NCBI GenBank assembly: GCA_945903925.1
Contig: CAMDPJ010000006.1
Location: 1-21,962, forward strand
From: Chryseobacterium gleum
GTDB taxonomy: Bacteria > Bacteroidota > Bacteroidia > Flavobacteriales_C > GCA-002722245
Length of the DNA stretch: 21,962 bases
Direction: 5' to 3'
A model generated the notes under the pieces. It had not been told where the DNA came from. It saw only the letters and a list, made by a program, of their open reading frames with translations, and made no database searches. A program made the position numbers and the translations under genes. Below, in pieces: positions 6,480 through 14,165 of the stretch (positions are counted from its first letter, which is position 1; the number at the start of each line of letters is the position of its first letter).

Positions 6480-8183
6480 ATGAAAAAATTCATTGTTGCC
6501 TTATTTCTATTGCCCGCTGTTAGCTCTTTTGCGCAGGATTCTACATTTTCTATGAAACTGAAAGATAGCTTAACGCACTTTGTGAATTACTATAAAAACA
6601 GCAAACAAAAAGAAGCGGAAGGAAATTACCGAAGAGGAGTGGAAGAGGGCAAATGGACTTACTGGCACAAAAACGGAAAGGTTCGGCAGGAAGCAGAATA
6701 TGTTGCAGGTAGATTTCATGGCAAATTAATTTTGTTTTTCGATAACGGAAACAAAGAAGATGAAGGGACTTTCTTTATTGGTAAAAGAGCTGGTGCTTAT
6801 ACAAGCTACTACAACAACGGAAATATAAAATTACAAGGCAATTTTAAAGATGATGAGAGAAATGGCAAGTTTACTTCTTATTATGAGAGCGGCCAAAAAG
6901 AATGGGAGGGCGCTTTTACCAGCGGACGAAAAAGTGATGTGTGGCATTTTTGGTATCGTGATGCAAAAAAAATGAAGGAGTCTCGCTTCTTTAACGAAAA
7001 AGAACAAATTGATAATTTTTGGGATGCTAAAGGCAAACAACTGGTAAAAGATGGCGAGGGCACCGTTATTGAGTTTTTTGAGAATGGCAATAAGAAACTT
7101 GAAATTCCTATCGCAGGCGGTTTTTACGATGGTTTGGCTCTTAGTTGGTATGAAGATGGTACAAAATGGACAGAGATTGAATACCACGTGGGTAGATTGA
7201 ATGGTTCTTACAAAACCTACTACACCAATGGTAAATTGAAAGAAAGTACCCACTACAGTTTCGATAAAGAAAATGGTGCTTGGTCCGATTTTACTTTCGA
7301 TGGTTTAAAAGAAGGTGAAGGTTTTTATCGTCTTGGGGTTGAAGATAGCAACTGGGTTTGGTACGCCAACGGCAACAAAAGAATTGAAGGTTTCTTTAAA
7401 GAGGGCAAAAGAAATAAATTATGGGTATACTACTACGCTGGCGGAACAGTGGTAGAGCATCAAGGGATGTTTAAAGACGACAAAAGAAATGGCGAATGGA
7501 TTTTCAATTACCAAAGTGGTGCCTTGTTGAAAAAAGGAAATTTTGTAGATGACTTAAGACAAGGTGTTTGGACTGTTTATTTCGAAAATGAAAGGAAAGA
7601 ACATGAGGGTAATTTTAAAGACGATAGGGAAGATGGCTTATGGACTTCTTGGTTTGAGAACGGACAAGTGCATGAAAAAGGAAGTTTTAAAATGGGCGCT
7701 ATCGATTTACGATGGGACGCTTTTTACCAAGATGGTAAACCTGAATATATTGCCAATTACGCCAATGGAGCGAAAAATGGGGAGTATAAAAAATGGTTCG
7801 AAAACGGCAATCCACAAATTGAAGGTGCCTACAAAGACGATATGGAAAATGGTCACTGGAAAAAATACCACGAGAAAGGTGGCATGATGGAAGAGGGCGA
7901 TTATTCAGTAGAAGAGCATATTACCGACAATAATAAAAAAGTAAAGGTGAGTTTAAAAGTGGGTAAATGGTCTGTTTATTACCCTCACGGCGCGCCTTCT
8001 CAATTAATGACTTACAAGTTTGGCAAGCTCAACGGTAAAATGATAAACTACTATTCTAGCGGCGCAGTGCAAAGTGCAGGTAAATATGTAAACGACCTAA
8101 AACATGGCGTTTTTAAGATTTACGATAAAGATGGTAAAGTAATAAAGCAAGATAAATTTGCTTACAATAAAAAAGTAAAGTAA
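6480..8183 (+). CDS. Secreted MORN_2/YwqK-type repeat protein
   Basis: A signal peptide (residues 1-18, cleavage SSFA then QDS) is followed by about 20 tandem repeats of roughly 23 residues. Examples are GKWTYWHKNGKVRQEAEY, NGKFTSYYESGQKEWEGAF and GVWTVYFENERKEHEGNF. The pattern G-x-W-x-x-[YWF]-[YF]-x-N-G-x-x-x-x-E-G-x-[FY] is that of the MORN variant (MORN_2), often named YwqK-family antitoxin in databases. The protein is 567 aa, much longer than the usual few-repeat members, and I see no cysteine. No enzyme domain is present, so it is probably a beta-rich binding or scaffold protein of the periplasm or outer membrane. There is no toxin gene beside it, so the antitoxin label should not be taken literally. 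A longer insert (about residues 480-497) breaks the repeat rhythm near the C-terminus. Confidence 0.85.
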   Translation: MKKFIVALFLLPAVSSFAQDSTFSMKLKDSLTHFVNYYKNSKQKEAEGNYRRGVEEGKWTYWHKNGKVRQEAEYVAGRFHGKLILFFDNGNKEDEGTFFIGKRAGAYTSYYNNGNIKLQGNFKDDERNGKFTSYYESGQKEWEGAFTSGRKSDVWHFWYRDAKKMKESRFFNEKEQIDNFWDAKGKQLVKDGEGTVIEFFENGNKKLEIPIAGGFYDGLALSWYEDGTKWTEIEYHVGRLNGSYKTYYTNGKLKESTHYSFDKENGAWSDFTFDGLKEGEGFYRLGVEDSNWVWYANGNKRIEGFFKEGKRNKLWVYYYAGGTVVEHQGMFKDDKRNGEWIFNYQSGALLKKGNFVDDLRQGVWTVYFENERKEHEGNFKDDREDGLWTSWFENGQVHEKGSFKMGAIDLRWDAFYQDGKPEYIANYANGAKNGEYKKWFENGNPQIEGAYKDDMENGHWKKYHEKGGMMEEGDYSVEEHITDNNKKVKVSLKVGKWSVYYPHGAPSQLMTYKFGKLNGKMINYYSSGAVQSAGKYVNDLKHGVFKIYDKDGKVIKQDKFAYNKKVK

Positions 8184-8190
8184 TTAATGC

Positions 8191-9588
8191 TTAATACCCC
8201 AATATCTTCATCATCGACTTAGCACTTTGCTCTTTTGAAAACAATTTGGTTACGTAATCTTCCTGATCGTCTTCATCGGGCTTGGTGATGATGATGTGCT
8301 TTGGTGCTGGAATTAAGCAATGCTTTAAGCCGCCATAGCCACTTAACGATTCTTGGTAAGCACCAGTGTAAAAAAAGCCTAGGTGTAATGGTTTGTCTTT
8401 CACCCCAATTTTAGGCAAAAATATTTTATTGTTGTGTTTTTCTGCATTGTAAAAATCTTCGCTGTCGCAGGTTAATCCGCCTAAGAAGACTCGCTGACAT
8501 TCCTTATCCCAATGGTTTACCGATAACATTGGGTAGCGCTGGTCAATAGCCCAAACATCGGGTAGAGTAGTCATAAATGAGTTATTAATCATGTACCAGA
8601 GCTCTCTATCATTCTGTTGTTTCTGGTTCAAAATACTGTAGAGCATGATTCCGCTTTCGCCAACAGTAAAACTACCGAATTCGGTAAATAGGTTTGGATG
8701 TGGTAAATCTTCTTCGTCGCATGCTTTTTTGATAGTTTCAACGATTCCTTCAGCCATGTATTCGTAATCCCACTCGAAGCTTAATGATGATTTGATAGGG
8801 AAACCACCACCAATATTTAATGAATCTAAAGTGGGACAAACCTTTTTCAACTGCACATACACCTGCAAGCATTTGCTCAACTCATTCCAATAGTAGTCGT
8901 TGTCTTGAACCCCTGTATTGATAAAGAAATGCAACATCTTTAGCTTGATATTCTTATTGGCTTTAATTCGTTCTTTATAGAATTCAACAATTTTATTGGG
9001 ATTGATACCTAGGCGAGAGGTATAAAAATCGAAATTAGGTTGTTCCTCCGTCGCAATTCTAATTCCTACACTGAAAGTTCTTTTAATTTTTTCGTAAGCC
9101 TTAAGCTCTGAAATATCATCTAATACAGGGATGATGTTGAATCCTTCGTTGATAAGTTTAACAATACCTTGAGTGTATGCCGGACGTTTAAAGCCGTTCG
9201 ATATGATGAAAGTATCTTTGGTTAGCTTCTTTTGAGTGTACAAATTCTTAATGATATGTAAGTCGAAAGCCGATGAAGTTTCAATATGAATATCATTCTT
9301 CAACGCTTCTTCCATCACAAATGAAAAGTGTGAGCTTTTGGTGCAATAGCAATAAGTATAACCACCTTCGTAGTTTTGTTTTGCAATGGCTACCTTAAAG
9401 AAGGTTTTCGCTCTCTGTATCTGTTTGCTGATATTGGGCAGATAACTTATTCTTAAAGGGGTACCATATTGCTTGATGATATCCATTAAGGGAATTTTAT
9501 GAAAATGTAATTCATTATCTATAACTTCGAATTCGGGATTGTTTTCCTCGAGCACTTCTTTTTGTAGTTCGTAGTATGATTGCAACAT
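8191..9588 (-). CDS. Arginine decarboxylase, alanine-racemase fold (PLP, fold III)
   Basis: The 465-aa protein belongs to the PLP fold-III decarboxylases (arginine, ornithine and diaminopimelate). Lys84 in YCTKSSHFS is in the place of the PLP-binding lysine. SLNIGGGFPI is the glycine loop that holds the phosphate. TEFGSFTVGESG stands where relatives have EPGR. GLTCDSEDFY contains the catalytic Cys of the partner active site, and YTGAYQESLSGYGG is the C-terminal tyrosine motif. Short proteins of this kind are annotated as arginine decarboxylase in Bacteroidota and differ from the roughly 630-aa SpeA of Escherichia coli. It would make agmatine from arginine for putrescine synthesis. It is divergent from a ureohydrolase gene, which fits that route. 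The exact amino-acid substrate is inferred from context. The ATG at 9586-9588 is the only good start. Confidence 0.8.
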   Translation of the reverse strand: MLQSYYELQKEVLEENNPEFEVIDNELHFHKIPLMDIIKQYGTPLRISYLPNISKQIQRAKTFFKVAIAKQNYEGGYTYCYCTKSSHFSFVMEEALKNDIHIETSSAFDLHIIKNLYTQKKLTKDTFIISNGFKRPAYTQGIVKLINEGFNIIPVLDDISELKAYEKIKRTFSVGIRIATEEQPNFDFYTSRLGINPNKIVEFYKERIKANKNIKLKMLHFFINTGVQDNDYYWNELSKCLQVYVQLKKVCPTLDSLNIGGGFPIKSSLSFEWDYEYMAEGIVETIKKACDEEDLPHPNLFTEFGSFTVGESGIMLYSILNQKQQNDRELWYMINNSFMTTLPDVWAIDQRYPMLSVNHWDKECQRVFLGGLTCDSEDFYNAEKHNNKIFLPKIGVKDKPLHLGFFYTGAYQESLSGYGGLKHCLIPAPKHIIITKPDEDDQEDYVTKLFSKEQSAKSMMKILGY

Positions 9589-9666
9589 AGTAGTGAAGTT
9601 ACTTTAAAGTTAATGGTAGAATGTAAGTGACTTATATTTTAAAAACGCGACAAATATAATTATTTA

Positions 9667-10641
9667 ATGAATATGGAGACGGTAAAAATTATAGAAAATA
9701 AATCGGAGATTGGAGCAGCCAAATGGGGCGCAGGAATGGGCATAGATGCCTTGAAAACAGTGGCTAAAACGTTGCAAGATCCCTTTTTCGGACAATACCC
9801 TAACGTAAAAATACAAGATGAGAACGATACTTTGTTTGAAGAAACACCTTATCGATACGCTAGAAGAATTGATAAAATACTTTCATTGTGCACGCGCTTG
9901 TCGCATGAAGTAGCGGAAGTGATGAAAGAAGGTAAATACTTCCCTGTGGTTATCTCTGGAGATCACTCTCCAGCCGCTGGTACCATTGCTGGAATAAGAA
10001 AGGCGAATCCCGGAAAACGAATCGGAGTGATTTGGATTGATGCGCATGCCGATATCCATACGCCTTACACTACGCCATCGGGAAACATGCACGGAATGCC
10101 ACTTTGCGTATCGTTGGGCATAGATCATAAGGAACATCAGTTGCACGACCCAAGTAAAGAAACCATTGAACATTGGGAGAAATTCAAGAAACTAGGAGGT
10201 GAAGGTGCCGATATTTTGCCTACCGATCTAGTTTATATTGGTGTGCGCGATACAGAGCCTGCCGAAGATGAGTTGATGGAAATCAATAACTTAAAGAACT
10301 ATACCGTAGATAATTTTCGAAATATAGGCGTTGATAAAATGGGAAAAGAGATTACCGAATATCTATCTGCTTGCGATATTATTTACGTTTCTTTTGATGT
10401 AGACTGTTTAGATTCATCTATCTCTGTTGGAACGGGAACTCCGGTTCCAGGAGGATTTTGGGCACATGAGGCAGAGAAAATTGTGAAAGAAGTACTTAAA
10501 AATCCTAAAGTATGTTGTTTCGAAATGGTGGAAATCAATCCAACTTTAGACAACAAAGGAAATAAGATGGCAGAAGTTGCTTTCGATATTTTGAAAATCG
10601 CAGTACATCAAATTAGAAGAACAAAGGGAATTAACATTTAG
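9667..10641 (+). CDS. Arginase/agmatinase family ureohydrolase
   Basis: The 324-aa protein belongs to the binuclear manganese ureohydrolases. Metal ligands are His100 (SGDHS), Asp125, His127 and Asp129 (WIDAHADIH), and Asp244 and Asp246 (SFDVDCLDS). The loop TTPSGNMHGMPL (135-146) and the ending EINPTLDNKGNKMAEVA resemble arginases (rocF) more than agmatinases. However, the residue after DAHADI, Asn in characterised arginases (Asn130 in human arginase I), is His131 here. Arginase would give ornithine and urea; agmatinase would give putrescine and urea. The divergent arginine decarboxylase makes agmatinase attractive, so I leave the specificity open. ATGs at 9667 and 9673 are both possible; I took the first. 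Confidence 0.85.
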   Translation: MNMETVKIIENKSEIGAAKWGAGMGIDALKTVAKTLQDPFFGQYPNVKIQDENDTLFEETPYRYARRIDKILSLCTRLSHEVAEVMKEGKYFPVVISGDHSPAAGTIAGIRKANPGKRIGVIWIDAHADIHTPYTTPSGNMHGMPLCVSLGIDHKEHQLHDPSKETIEHWEKFKKLGGEGADILPTDLVYIGVRDTEPAEDELMEINNLKNYTVDNFRNIGVDKMGKEITEYLSACDIIYVSFDVDCLDSSISVGTGTPVPGGFWAHEAEKIVKEVLKNPKVCCFEMVEINPTLDNKGNKMAEVAFDILKIAVHQIRRTKGINI

Positions 10642-10642
10642 T

Positions 10643-10736
10643 AAGTTCAAAGTTTAATGTTCAAAGTTCAATGTTAGCTAACTTTGAATTTTTATGGAAT
10701 CTAGAACATTAAACATTGAACATTAAACATTGAACT
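10643..10736. repeat. Long imperfect inverted repeat of the TTAATGTTCAA family
   Basis: Left arm 10644-10675 and right arm 10705-10736 pair at 29 of 32 positions around a 29-nt loop. The unit also occurs singly at 338-364. The right arm ends 6 nt before the ATG of the TPR-AAA gene, so a folded transcript would bring a stable hairpin close to its ribosome-binding region. Confidence 0.75.
10663..10693 (+). terminator. Possible terminator of the ureohydrolase gene, inside the repeat
   Basis: The palindrome centred on 10677/10678 (GTTAGCTAAC, extended by TTCAA/TTGAA with one mismatch) is followed by a T5 run at 10689-10693, 48 nt after the ureohydrolase stop. It competes with the larger 10643-10736 hairpin, so termination here could depend on which fold forms. 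Confidence 0.4.
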
Positions 10737-10742
10737 CAATCT

Positions 10743-12065
10743 ATGGCATCAGAAGCAATAAACAACCTAAGAGAAGCGCTCAAACATTCTCCAGATAACA
10801 TTCCATTGAAGTTGCATTTGGGCGAAATGCTTATTGAAGCAAAGGAATATGCAGAAGCAATAGTAGAATTCAATGGTGTTTTGGCTAAAGATGCCGCCAA
10901 CGAAAAAGCTAAACTTCTTTTAGCAAAGTGTTTTTTGTTGCAAGGTAACTTCTCTGCAACCATCATCATAGCTGAAGAAAAGCAATTTGAGTTCAATTTA
11001 GAAGCGCAGGTTTTGCGTGCTAAAGCGCACTTAAGAGACAAGGCAATAAGCGAGGCTATTGAGGCGTATAAACGCGTTTTGCAAATTCAGCCCAACTACA
11101 GCGACAGTGAGTTAGATAGCGAATTGAGAAACCAAGCGACTTACAATGGCGACGAAGAGGACGATGAAGACATGTTCGATGAAGATGTTGCTTATAGAAT
11201 TGTTGAAAATCCGGGTATCGACTTCAGCGACGTAGGCGGAATGGATAGAGTGAAGAAGGAAATCGACTTAAAGATTATTCAACCGCTTAAGAATCCCGAG
11301 ATATATAAAGCTTACGGAAAAAAGATAGGGGGAGGGATATTGTTGTACGGACCTCCGGGCTGCGGAAAAACCCATTTGGCAAGGGCTACAGCAGGTGAGG
11401 TGAAAGCTAAGTTCATCAACATTACCATTAGTGATGTGTTGGATATGTGGATTGGTAATAGTGAAAAGAACCTCAATCAGATTTTTGAATACGCCCGCAG
11501 AAATACGCCTTGTGTGCTTTTCTTTGATGAGATTGATGCTTTGGGTGCTAGTCGTGCTGATATGAAACAATCGGGTGGCCGACACTTAATAAACCAGTTT
11601 TTAAGTGAGTTGGATGGTGTAGATGGAGACAACGACGGTATTTTGGTGTTAGGCGCAACGAATGCTCCATGGAATTTGGATCCAGCATTTCGGCGCCCCG
11701 GAAGATTCGATAGAATCATCTTTGTTTCTCCGCCCGATGCAGAAAGCAGAGAAGTGATTCTTAAAATTAAATTGAAAGACAAGCCTGTTCAAGATATCGA
11801 TTACAAAGAGATTGCGAAGAAGGCCATTGAGTTTTCGGGCGCAGATATTACCGCGATGATTGATATTGCCATTGAATCGAAATTGGAAGACGCTATTAAA
11901 ACCGGAATTCCGCAACCGCTAACTACCAAAGATTTGTTGAATGCGACTAAAGTGCATAAAGCATCAACCAAAGATTGGTTCAATTCGGCGAAGAATTATG
12001 CTTTATATGCGAATGAATCGGGATTATATGACGAAATTTTGGCTTACTTAAATATCAAAAAATAA
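10743..12065 (+). CDS. TPR-AAA+ ATPase (Cdc48/Vps4-like single AAA module)
   Basis: The 440-aa soluble protein has about three TPR-like helical repeats (about 3-117), an acidic linker (136-148, mostly Asp/Glu) and one AAA+ module. Walker A is GPPGCGKT (203-210, Lys209) and Walker B FFDEID with Glu263. The pore loop DMWIGNSEKN has Trp236. The second region of homology is GATNAPWNLDPAFRRPGRFDR, with arginine-finger candidates Arg318 and Arg321. The C-terminal tail STKDWFNSAKNYALYANES then GLYDEILAYL is a distinct extension. All residues for ATP hydrolysis and substrate threading are present, while no protease or zinc motif is. It is probably a hexameric unfoldase or remodelling ATPase that picks its client through TPRs. 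It overlaps the next gene, a TPR membrane protein, by 1 nt, so the pair likely works together. The client is unknown. Confidence 0.85.
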   Translation: MASEAINNLREALKHSPDNIPLKLHLGEMLIEAKEYAEAIVEFNGVLAKDAANEKAKLLLAKCFLLQGNFSATIIIAEEKQFEFNLEAQVLRAKAHLRDKAISEAIEAYKRVLQIQPNYSDSELDSELRNQATYNGDEEDDEDMFDEDVAYRIVENPGIDFSDVGGMDRVKKEIDLKIIQPLKNPEIYKAYGKKIGGGILLYGPPGCGKTHLARATAGEVKAKFINITISDVLDMWIGNSEKNLNQIFEYARRNTPCVLFFDEIDALGASRADMKQSGGRHLINQFLSELDGVDGDNDGILVLGATNAPWNLDPAFRRPGRFDRIIFVSPPDAESREVILKIKLKDKPVQDIDYKEIAKKAIEFSGADITAMIDIAIESKLEDAIKTGIPQPLTTKDLLNATKVHKASTKDWFNSAKNYALYANESGLYDEILAYLNIKK

Positions 12066-13309
12066 TGACACCTTATTACGAGAGAGCTGAATTACTGCTA
12101 GCCCAAGGGCGTTTGCAAGATGCCGAGCAGGAAGTTAGAAAACACTTATCGGAATATCCTGAACATGCTCATGGAATCGCTTTGCTTTCTCAAATTTTTT
12201 TACGTGCACAAAAGTACGATGAAGCTCAGAAAGCAATTGAAGAAGCTATTAGAATTAATGCTTACGAAGGTTTTTTCTTTTACATCAAAGCCATTGTTTT
12301 AATTAATAAAGACAAGGATAAAGAGGCAGAAGATTTCATTGCTTTGGCTGTTACTATCAATCCTGCAGAAGCAGAATATTTTGCGGTTTGGAGTGATATT
12401 AAGATGTTTCAAAAGAAATACCCCGAAGCTTTAGAGAAGGCCGATGAAGGTTTGCGCAGAGATCCAGCTAATGTGCATTGCTTGAATGCAAAATCGGCAG
12501 CACATGTAAAGTTGAATCAAAAGCACGATGCTTTTAGCACCATTGAAGGTGCGTTGAATGAAGATCCTGATAATGCTTTTACCCATGCCAATTATGGTTG
12601 GGGATTGTTAGAAAAAAGAGAACACGAAAAAGCGTTAGTTCATTTTCGTGAAGCCTTGCGTTTGAACCCGCAAATGGATCATGCACGTGCAGGAATGATT
12701 GAAGCCATGAAGGCTAAGTATTTCATTTACCGCTGGTTTTTAAACTATCGTTTTTGGATGGCGAAGCAAAGCAGAAATATGCAGTGGGGGTTAATCATTG
12801 GTATTTATGTGTTGTCGAGAGTGTTGAATTATTTAGCCGAAACTTATCCTGCAGTTGAACCTTATGTTTTACCTATTATCATTTTAATTGCCCTTTTTGC
12901 TTTCTTAACCTGGGTGATCGATCCATTATCGAATTTGTTTTTGCGACTTAATAAATACGGACGGTACGCGCTTAACGAAAAACAAACCAAGGTATCTAAT
13001 TATGTTGGTATATCTATGTTGGTTTTCGCCATTGGCTTAGTGTTGTTTCTAATCACTTTTCAAGAATCTGCTGTAGCCTTAACAGTATTTGGTTTCACGA
13101 TGATGGTACCTTTGTCAGGTTTGTTCTCTGGCGATGAAAACGAAAAGAAACTCAATTACTATGCGCTAGGAATGGCCATTGTAGGTGCATTGGCTGTGGC
13201 AATGACATATGTTTCTGGCACCATGGAGAACGAAGTGTCGTTGGTGTATTTGATAGGCTTTATGGCGTATCAATGGGTGGCGAATTATTGGAGGCAGGGG
13301 AGGTATTAA
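12065..13309 (+). CDS. TPR protein with C-terminal membrane domain, partner of the AAA+ ATPase
   Basis: The N-terminal half of this 414-aa protein (about 1-215) is a chain of roughly six TPRs, for example AEQEVRKHLSEYPEHAHG, EALEKADEGLRRDPANVH and ALVHFREALRLNPQMDHA. A basic aromatic stretch (KAKYFIYRWFLNYRFWMAKQ) follows. About six hydrophobic segments then fill residues 235-410, among them GLIIGIYVLSRVL, VLPIIILIALFAFLTWVI, VGISMLVFAIGLVLFLI and LGMAIVGALAVAMTYV. There is no signal peptide, so the TPR part is likely cytoplasmic and able to meet the ATPase encoded just upstream. The start ATG shares its A with the TAA stop of that gene (TAATG). I do not recognise a named family for the membrane part. 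The unit ends at a 35-bp inverted repeat. Confidence 0.8.
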   Translation: MTPYYERAELLLAQGRLQDAEQEVRKHLSEYPEHAHGIALLSQIFLRAQKYDEAQKAIEEAIRINAYEGFFFYIKAIVLINKDKDKEAEDFIALAVTINPAEAEYFAVWSDIKMFQKKYPEALEKADEGLRRDPANVHCLNAKSAAHVKLNQKHDAFSTIEGALNEDPDNAFTHANYGWGLLEKREHEKALVHFREALRLNPQMDHARAGMIEAMKAKYFIYRWFLNYRFWMAKQSRNMQWGLIIGIYVLSRVLNYLAETYPAVEPYVLPIIILIALFAFLTWVIDPLSNLFLRLNKYGRYALNEKQTKVSNYVGISMLVFAIGLVLFLITFQESAVALTVFGFTMMVPLSGLFSGDENEKKLNYYALGMAIVGALAVAMTYVSGTMENEVSLVYLIGFMAYQWVANYWRQGRY

Positions 13310-13325
13310 GATTGTTTTTGAAGTA

Positions 13326-13438
13326 TAGGGCAATAGTTTCTTCGTTCCTCAGAATGACAAAAATGGTTAAAATAATTTCTAAGTCCTGGGTTTCAGGCCT
13401 TGGTTGTCATTCTGAGGAACGAAGAAACTATTGCCCTA
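13326..13438. repeat. Perfect 35-bp inverted repeat with 43-nt loop (REP-like)
   Basis: Arms 13326-13360 and 13404-13438 are exact reverse complements. They contain the phrase GTCATTCTGAGGAACGAAG, which I know as a common intergenic repeat in Bacteroidota genomes (recalled, not searched). The loop holds a small CCTG/CAGG hairpin. It lies between two converging genes and would stop transcripts from both sides. The last three bases of the right arm (13436-13438) are the TAG stop of lolD. Confidence 0.92.
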
Positions 13439-14089
13439 AATAACTACCACACCGTCTCTCATCACAATCTTCCTATCGGCCATCTCTGCCAACTCTTCGT
13501 TGTGTGTTACAATTACAAAAGTTTGGTTGAGTTCTTCTCTTAACTTAAAGAACAATTGATGCAAATTATTCGCCGTATTCGAATCTAAATTTCCCGATGG
13601 TTCATCTGCTAAAACAATAGCTGGGTCGTTAATTAATGCTCTTGCAACAGCCACACGTTGTTGCTCCCCTCCCGATAATTCGTTGGGTTTATGCTGTGCT
13701 CTCTCGCCAACACCTAGTATTGTTAATAGTCGCATGGCTTTGGTTTCCGCCTCACTTTTACTTCCTCCATTGATATAATAAGGAATACATACATTTTCTA
13801 AAGCGGTAAACTCAGGCAATAAATGATGGAATTGAAAGACGAAACCTATGTTCTTATTTCTAAACTTCGCGAGTTTCTTGCCTTTCAAGGAACTTACTTC
13901 TACATCATTAATCTTCATAGAACCTGAATCGGCGCTATCTAAGGTGCCAATAATTTGCAATAAAGTAGTTTTTCCAGCACCCGATGCACCTACAATAGAA
14001 ACGATTTCTCCTTTGTTTATACTTAAGTTTATGCCCTTAAGCACTTGCAAGGAGCCGTACGATTTTTTGATTTCGTTAATTTCAATCAT
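13436..14089 (-). CDS. lolD: ABC transporter ATP-binding protein, LolD-like
   Basis: The 217-aa ATPase has Walker A GASGAGKTT (Lys40), Q-loop Gln86 in GFVFQFHHLLPEFTALENV (a LolD/MacB hallmark), signature LSGGEQQRVAVARAL (from 138) and Walker B VLADEPSGNLD (Glu163), followed by THNEELA. LolD powers the LolCDE complex that extracts lipoproteins from the inner membrane for transfer to LolA. The membrane partner LolC/E is not adjacent, so a MacB-type exporter role is possible. The stop codon TAG and the preceding Ile codon lie in or at the edge of the 35-bp inverted repeat. The C-terminus may therefore have been reset by that repeat, though the length is close to normal. It is divergent from sucC with a 76-nt gap. 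Confidence 0.85.
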   Translation of the reverse strand: MIEINEIKKSYGSLQVLKGINLSINKGEIVSIVGASGAGKTTLLQIIGTLDSADSGSMKINDVEVSSLKGKKLAKFRNKNIGFVFQFHHLLPEFTALENVCIPYYINGGSKSEAETKAMRLLTILGVGERAQHKPNELSGGEQQRVAVARALINDPAIVLADEPSGNLDSNTANNLHQLFFKLREELNQTFVIVTHNEELAEMADRKIVMRDGVVVI

Positions 14090-14136
14090 GCGATAAAAAT
14101 AAATAAAACTTAGGACAGACTATTACCAAAAAAATG

Positions 14137-14144
14137 TAAATTAG
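14137..14144 (+). promoter_or_regulatory. Likely -7 element of the sucC promoter
   Basis: TAAATTAG, followed by CCCC, resembles TAnnTTTG with one change and lies 21 nt before the sucC ATG. A clear TTTG box is not found 19-22 nt upstream, so this call rests on the -7 element and its spacing. Confidence 0.35.
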
Positions 14145-14165
14145 CCCCTCAACAAAAAATAATCT

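Noticed and set aside
6831..7253. Minus-strand open frame of about 140 codons inside the MORN-repeat gene
   Set aside because: It lies fully opposite a well-supported repeat protein, shows no recognisable domain, and probably reflects the repetitive codon pattern of that gene.
6480..8183. Toxin-antitoxin system suggested by the YwqK-like repeat
   Set aside because: No toxin gene is adjacent, and the protein is exported and far longer than intracellular antitoxin-type members.
10643..10736. Repeat-spacer pattern as a CRISPR array
   Set aside because: The units are only two inverted arms of low-complexity AT sequence, with no regular spacers and no cas genes.
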